Source: Deltaproteobacteria bacterium (GTDB taxonomy: Bacteria; Desulfobacterota; Dissulfuribacteria; Dissulfuribacterales; QOAL01). Taken from it: a DNA stretch of 64,000 nt. The position numbers and the translations under genes were made by a program. The notes under the pieces were generated by a model. The model was not told where the DNA came from and did not search any database. It saw only the letters and a program-made list of their open reading frames with translations. Below are positions 61,016 to 64,000 of this stretch, piece by piece. Positions within the stretch are counted from its first letter, which is position 1. Each line of letters begins with the position of its first letter. The stretch is from positions 17,726-81,725 of the forward strand of contig JALWNK010000073.1 in NCBI GenBank assembly GCA_026995935.1, read 5' to 3'.

Positions 61016-61924
61016 ATGGAACGCTTCAGGCAACTGATACAGCTCATATCTGCCTTTGTTGCAAACTGCCGTCTACTTATCACCCCATCAAATCCCATTT
61101 ACAAGGGGCCATTGAAACATGTGTGTTTCCCAGGGTTGAACTGCTATTCCTGTCCTGCAACGCCCTGGGCATGCCCCCTTGGCGCCCTGCAGAGTGCATT
61201 TGCAAGTCTCAAGGCGAATCTTGCCGCTGGTAAAATTAATCTTGGCCTTTATGTTATTGGCTCTCTGGGCGTAGTTGCCTCCCTTGTAGGACGTATGCCC
61301 TGCGGCTGGTTCTGTCCCTTTGGGCTTTTCCAGGACATCTTATTCCGGATAAGGCTTCCCAAGCTGGAACTTTGGAGGCCACTTACGTGGGGAAGATACC
61401 TGAGCCTTATCTTTTTGGTGATCATTCTTCCTATCTTTCTCACAGACAAGTTCGGCTATGGACAGACATCGTTTTGTAAATACCTTTGTCCTGCTGGAAC
61501 CCTAGAGGCTGGCATCCCCTTGCTCATCATGTCTCCAGAGTTAAGGTCAGCCATTGGGACCCTGTTTTACGGCAAGTTTGCCCTAATGGGTCTGTTCATC
61601 TTTTGGAGCATGGTCACAATAAGGCCATTTTGCAGAACATTGTGCCCTCTAGGTCTCATTCTGGGCCTATTTAACAAGGTAAGCTGGCTTAGGCTCAGAT
61701 TCCACCAAAACACCTGTGTGGACTGCCATGCCTGTGAGCTCATCTGTCCTACCGGGGTATTTTTTGCTACAGGAAGGGATGATATTAATTCAACAAAATG
61801 TATAAGGTGTTTCAGGTGCTATGCCCTCTGCCCTGGAGGTGCTGTCACCATAGAGTTTTCAAGTATCATGAAAGGAGAACTGGAAAACATTGAAGGCTGT
61901 GATTGCAACCAGAAACAAGGGTAA
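61016..61924 (+). CDS. Membrane polyferredoxin (NapH/NosR-like 4Fe-4S protein)
   Basis: A 302-residue membrane protein with about four to five helices. The cysteine motifs are CYSCPATPWACPLG, CGWFCPFG, CKYLCPAG and CRTLCPLG. Two C-terminal 4Fe-4S clusters follow: CVDCHACELICP and CIRCFRCYALCP. This is the NapH/NosR C-terminal type. It would pass electrons between the quinone pool or cytoplasm and an unknown periplasmic partner, probably the CxxC mini-protein next to it. It overlaps the rdgB start by 35 bases. Confidence 0.88.
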   Translation: MERFRQLIQLISAFVANCRLLITPSNPIYKGPLKHVCFPGLNCYSCPATPWACPLGALQSAFASLKANLAAGKINLGLYVIGSLGVVASLVGRMPCGWFCPFGLFQDILFRIRLPKLELWRPLTWGRYLSLIFLVIILPIFLTDKFGYGQTSFCKYLCPAGTLEAGIPLLIMSPELRSAIGTLFYGKFALMGLFIFWSMVTIRPFCRTLCPLGLILGLFNKVSWLRLRFHQNTCVDCHACELICPTGVFFATGRDDINSTKCIRCFRCYALCPGGAVTIEFSSIMKGELENIEGCDCNQKQG

Positions 61925-62483
61925 AATCAAGGAGCTCAAGGAGCTACTTTCCGATTTTGGGCTGGATATCCTGCCCCTTGACCATTTTCCCCAGGTGGGA
62001 GAGATTGTGGAGGACGGAGACACCTTCTTTGAAAATGCCATGAAAAAGGCAAAAACCGTTTCTGAAAAGACAGGCCTTATGGCCATTGCCGATGATTCTG
62101 GCCTTGAAGTTGATGCCCTAAAAGGAGCTCCAGGGGTTTACTCTGCAAGATACGCAGGGGAAGGTGCAACAGATGAGCAAAATTATCTAAAGCTTCTTGA
62201 TGAAATGAAAGATGTGCCAGAGGAGAAAAGGGGTGCCCAGTTCAGGTGCGTAATGGTTGCCTACCGCCCAGATGGAAGGTGGGTCAGTGCAGAAGGGGTG
62301 TGTCGGGGCAGGATAACCTATTCTCCCAGGGGGGAAAAGGGCTTTGGTTACGACCCTGTATTTGTTCCAGAGGGTGACACCCGGACCATGGCTGAACTTA
62401 CCAGGGAAGAGAAGAACAAAATAAGCCACAGGGGAAAGGCCCTTGGGATCCTAAAGGAAAAAATATCTGAGCTGCTGTCATAA
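61890..62483 (+). CDS. rdgB: Non-canonical purine NTP pyrophosphatase (RdgB/HAM1)
   Basis: A 197-residue ITPase removing dITP/XTP. It shows VIATRNKGKIKEL at the N-terminus, GDTFFENAMKKA, ADDSGLEVDAL, PGVYSARYAG and GFGYDPVFVP. The start appears to be TTG 61890, with AAAGGAG about 12 bases upstream inside the polyferredoxin gene; GTG 61899 is an alternative. Confidence 0.94.
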   Translation: MKAVIATRNKGKIKELKELLSDFGLDILPLDHFPQVGEIVEDGDTFFENAMKKAKTVSEKTGLMAIADDSGLEVDALKGAPGVYSARYAGEGATDEQNYLKLLDEMKDVPEEKRGAQFRCVMVAYRPDGRWVSAEGVCRGRITYSPRGEKGFGYDPVFVPEGDTRTMAELTREEKNKISHRGKALGILKEKISELLS

Positions 62484-62506
62484 AAACTTATACAGAGGCA
62501 AAATAG

Positions 62507-62674
62507 ATGGGACTAAAGAATTTTGAAAAAGAAGAGTGCCTGAAACAGGCGGTTGAGATAACAAAGGCATATGCCCGTTCTGGGGAAAATAAGCACGGCC
62601 CTGTTGCGGATTTTCTTGAGATGGTTTACAGAAGGCTCCTCCAGTTGAGGGAAGAAATCGGATCGGGCAATTAG
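62507..62674 (+). CDS. Small conserved-looking 55-residue protein
   Basis: ATG 62507 with GAGG upstream opens a 55-codon frame ending at TAG 62674. It starts MGLKNFEKEECLKQAVEITK and ends VYRRLLQLREEIGSGN, an amphipathic helical pattern. I recall similar short proteins in Desulfobacterota but cannot name a family. It fills the space between rdgB and the SLOG-like gene, in the same direction. Confidence 0.6.
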   Translation: MGLKNFEKEECLKQAVEITKAYARSGENKHGPVADFLEMVYRRLLQLREEIGSGN

Positions 62675-62712
62675 CCTGATTCTTTATAAAAAATAATCAG
62701 GAGAAAAGAACA

Positions 62713-63273
62713 ATGACAAACAGATCAGACTATACCCTTTTTAGTGGAGGTCTTAGAGGGGCCGAGGCGGAATTTGGAAAGTGTGCAGAAAGGTGGGGCA
62801 TAAACGAGGTGAACTTTTCCTTTAAGGGCCACAAGCTTGACAGGGTGAAGGACGTTCGAGTGCTCAGCGAAGAGGAACTCAAACAGGGTGATATCAGCAT
62901 GGAGATTGTTTCAAAGCGCATGGGGCGCACATATGCAGAGGCAGACAAGATCAGGAAGGTTATCCAGTCCATCTTTCACATGGTAAACAACGGCTACCAA
63001 GTCTTTGCAATAGGCTGGATTCGCCCTGATGATACAGTAAAGGGTGGCACTGGCTGGGCTGTTGAGCTTGCCAAGCTCTTTAACCGGCCTGTAAGCGTCT
63101 TTGATCAGGACAAGAACAGGTGGTACACATGGAAGGAAGGCAAGTGGGTCGAAGACGTCCCCAAAATAGAACACAAGACCTTTGCAGGAACAGGCACCCG
63201 CTATCTTACAGAAGAGGGCAAAAGGGCCATTGAGGAACTTTTTGAACGGTCCTTTGGGCCTGCCGAGGCGTAA
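62713..63273 (+). CDS. SLOG-like uncharacterised protein
   Basis: A 186-residue protein with a Rossmann-like start, TLFSGGLRGAEAEFGKCAE, reminiscent of the SLOG nucleotide-binding fold. It continues with VNFSFKGHKLDR, GYQVFAIGWIRPDDTVKGGTGWAVEL and FAGTGTRYLTEEG. The Gly-rich segments look like a ligand site. No catalytic assignment is possible. GGAG lies before the ATG. The aminotransferase follows 3 bases later. Confidence 0.65.
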   Translation: MTNRSDYTLFSGGLRGAEAEFGKCAERWGINEVNFSFKGHKLDRVKDVRVLSEEELKQGDISMEIVSKRMGRTYAEADKIRKVIQSIFHMVNNGYQVFAIGWIRPDDTVKGGTGWAVELAKLFNRPVSVFDQDKNRWYTWKEGKWVEDVPKIEHKTFAGTGTRYLTEEGKRAIEELFERSFGPAEA

Positions 63274-63276
63274 ACC

Positions 63277-64000
63277 ATGCTTCACGGTCACGGTGGTGAC
63301 GTATATTCCATAGCAAGGGAGCTGGGAATAAGGCCTGATCAGGTCCTTGATTTCAGCTCCAACTGTAGCCCCCTGCCCTACCCGGAGGAGTTAAAGGAAT
63401 ACCTTTGCCAGAACCTTGACCAGATGCACCTTTTGCCAGAGGTTGATTCAATGACCATAAGGACACTCCTGGCAAAAAGATACGCTCTTAATCCTGAAAA
63501 TTTCCTGCTTGGAAGCGGAACAACCCAGTGGATATACTCACTCCCGCGCATCCTAAAACCTGAAAGGGCACTAATTGCCTACCCCACCTATGCGGACTAC
63601 GAAGATGCGTGTAAGGCAGAAGGCGTACCAGTCATATCCATTGGCACCTTTCCTGGTGGGGGAGAGGCTGATGTAAGAGGGCTTGTGGGATCCATAAGTT
63701 CCATTGAAGACAGGCTCCTTGACAGGGCCTTGATCTTTATCTGCAACCCCAACAATCCAACAGGCCTTTTTATTCCGCCAGAAGAACTAGCAGAGATCAT
63801 AAATTCAAAGCCCGCTTCTGCCACATGGGTAATTGACGAGGCCTATGCACCCTTTGTGGATGAAGACGCCAGGTCTTCCCTTTTGGGATGCGGCCTTCCA
63901 GAAAACGTGGTGCTTCTCCGTTCCTTTTCAAAGATCTACGGCATCCCCGGACTCAGGGTCGGATGCCTTGTTACCAGGGCCAAGGTTATGGAACAGCTCA
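63277..64000 (+). CDS. HisC/CobD-type PLP aminotransferase, truncated by window end
   Basis: The first 241 residues of a fold-type I PLP enzyme, open at the window edge. The start MLHGHGGDVYSIARELG with LDFSSNCSPL is typical of CobD-like threonine-phosphate decarboxylases and related HisC paralogs. FICNPNNPTGLF, DEAYAPF and the PLP lysine Lys219 in RSFSKIYGIPGLRVG are intact. CobD (cobamide side chain) or an aminotransferase role cannot be separated without the C-terminus and downstream genes. Confidence 0.85.
   Translation, partial: MLHGHGGDVYSIARELGIRPDQVLDFSSNCSPLPYPEELKEYLCQNLDQMHLLPEVDSMTIRTLLAKRYALNPENFLLGSGTTQWIYSLPRILKPERALIAYPTYADYEDACKAEGVPVISIGTFPGGGEADVRGLVGSISSIEDRLLDRALIFICNPNNPTGLFIPPEELAEIINSKPASATWVIDEAYAPFVDEDARSSLLGCGLPENVVLLRSFSKIYGIPGLRVGCLVTRAKVMEQL

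Noticed and set aside
60919..61233. 104-codon plus-strand frame overlapping the CxxC mini-gene and polyferredoxin
   Set aside because: The other frame carries the CxxC mini-gene and then the polyferredoxin cysteine motifs; this one has no SD and no coherent motif.

Overview
The window looks like ordinary chromosomal DNA of a Gram-negative, flagellated, hopanoid-making anaerobe, most likely a member of the Desulfobacterota (former Deltaproteobacteria). Outer-membrane functions are present (BamD, heptosyltransferase, LPS-type kinase). So are hopanoid genes (HpnH, HpnB), a DVU0524-like gene paired with flgM, a DUF116 protein, a split biotin-dependent carboxylase, a TakP-type TRAP transporter and a polyferredoxin. 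This placement is inferred from gene content. I saw no insertion sequence, prophage, CRISPR array or rRNA. One tRNA (Cys) is present. Coding density is very high and nearly every gene looks intact.

Layout: 11-2376 holds a diverged DAHP-synthase paralog, a class I glutamine amidotransferase and a small membrane protein. 2379-8453 (minus) reads as one operon, trxA-trxB-bamD-hpnB-ispH-DUF116-hpnH, mixing redox, outer-membrane and hopanoid/isoprenoid functions. 8627-11370 (minus) is a histidine kinase plus radA. 11456-16492 carries a purD-purE fusion, a YrdC-family gene, a convergent ttcA, mltG and an FKBP-type isomerase with its own promoter. 16592-21559 (minus) runs radical SAM, thioesterase, RNase G/E, hisC, DUF134, macro domain. 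21769-22505 is flgM and its partner. 22735-26624 (minus) contains signalling proteins and an Mrp-type ATPase. 26683-32681 is tlyA, clpS, clpA and glucan phosphorylase. 32749-36544 is adk and a TRAP transporter in split orientation. 36703-45239 is an SH3 protein, yacG, a thioredoxin-reductase-like protein, a metallo-hydrolase, hrpA, a PomAB-like stator and a PilZ protein. 45267-49097 (minus) is an LPS-type glycosylation cluster. 49278-52406 (minus) holds DUF5320, DUF89, Bcp, an unknown protein and a DUF1566 protein. 52472-58320 has an HD hydrolase, a UPF0173 hydrolase, then pycA-pycB-birA. 58402-64000 has a putative metalloprotein, an FmdB-like protein, aroF behind a possible attenuator, tRNA-Cys, a thiamine-binding-type protein, a 44-residue CxxC protein with a polyferredoxin, rdgB, small and SLOG-like unknowns and a truncated HisC/CobD-type aminotransferase.

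Functional links: two candidate sigma-28 promoters sit before the flgM pair and before the stator genes, consistent with one flagellar regulon. Biotin ligase overlaps the gene for its biotin-carrying substrate. Two thioredoxin-reductase-type proteins differ in their NADPH motifs. Several multi-domain oddities deserve attention: the PurD-PurE fusion, a tandem kinase protein, a degenerate GGDEF protein ending in a phosphoacceptor-like helix pair, an Mrp lacking its CxxC, and a carboxyltransferase subunit with an altered active-site signature.

All family names come from reading the translated sequence without any database search; starts were adjusted where a better ribosome-binding site or conserved N-terminus was visible.
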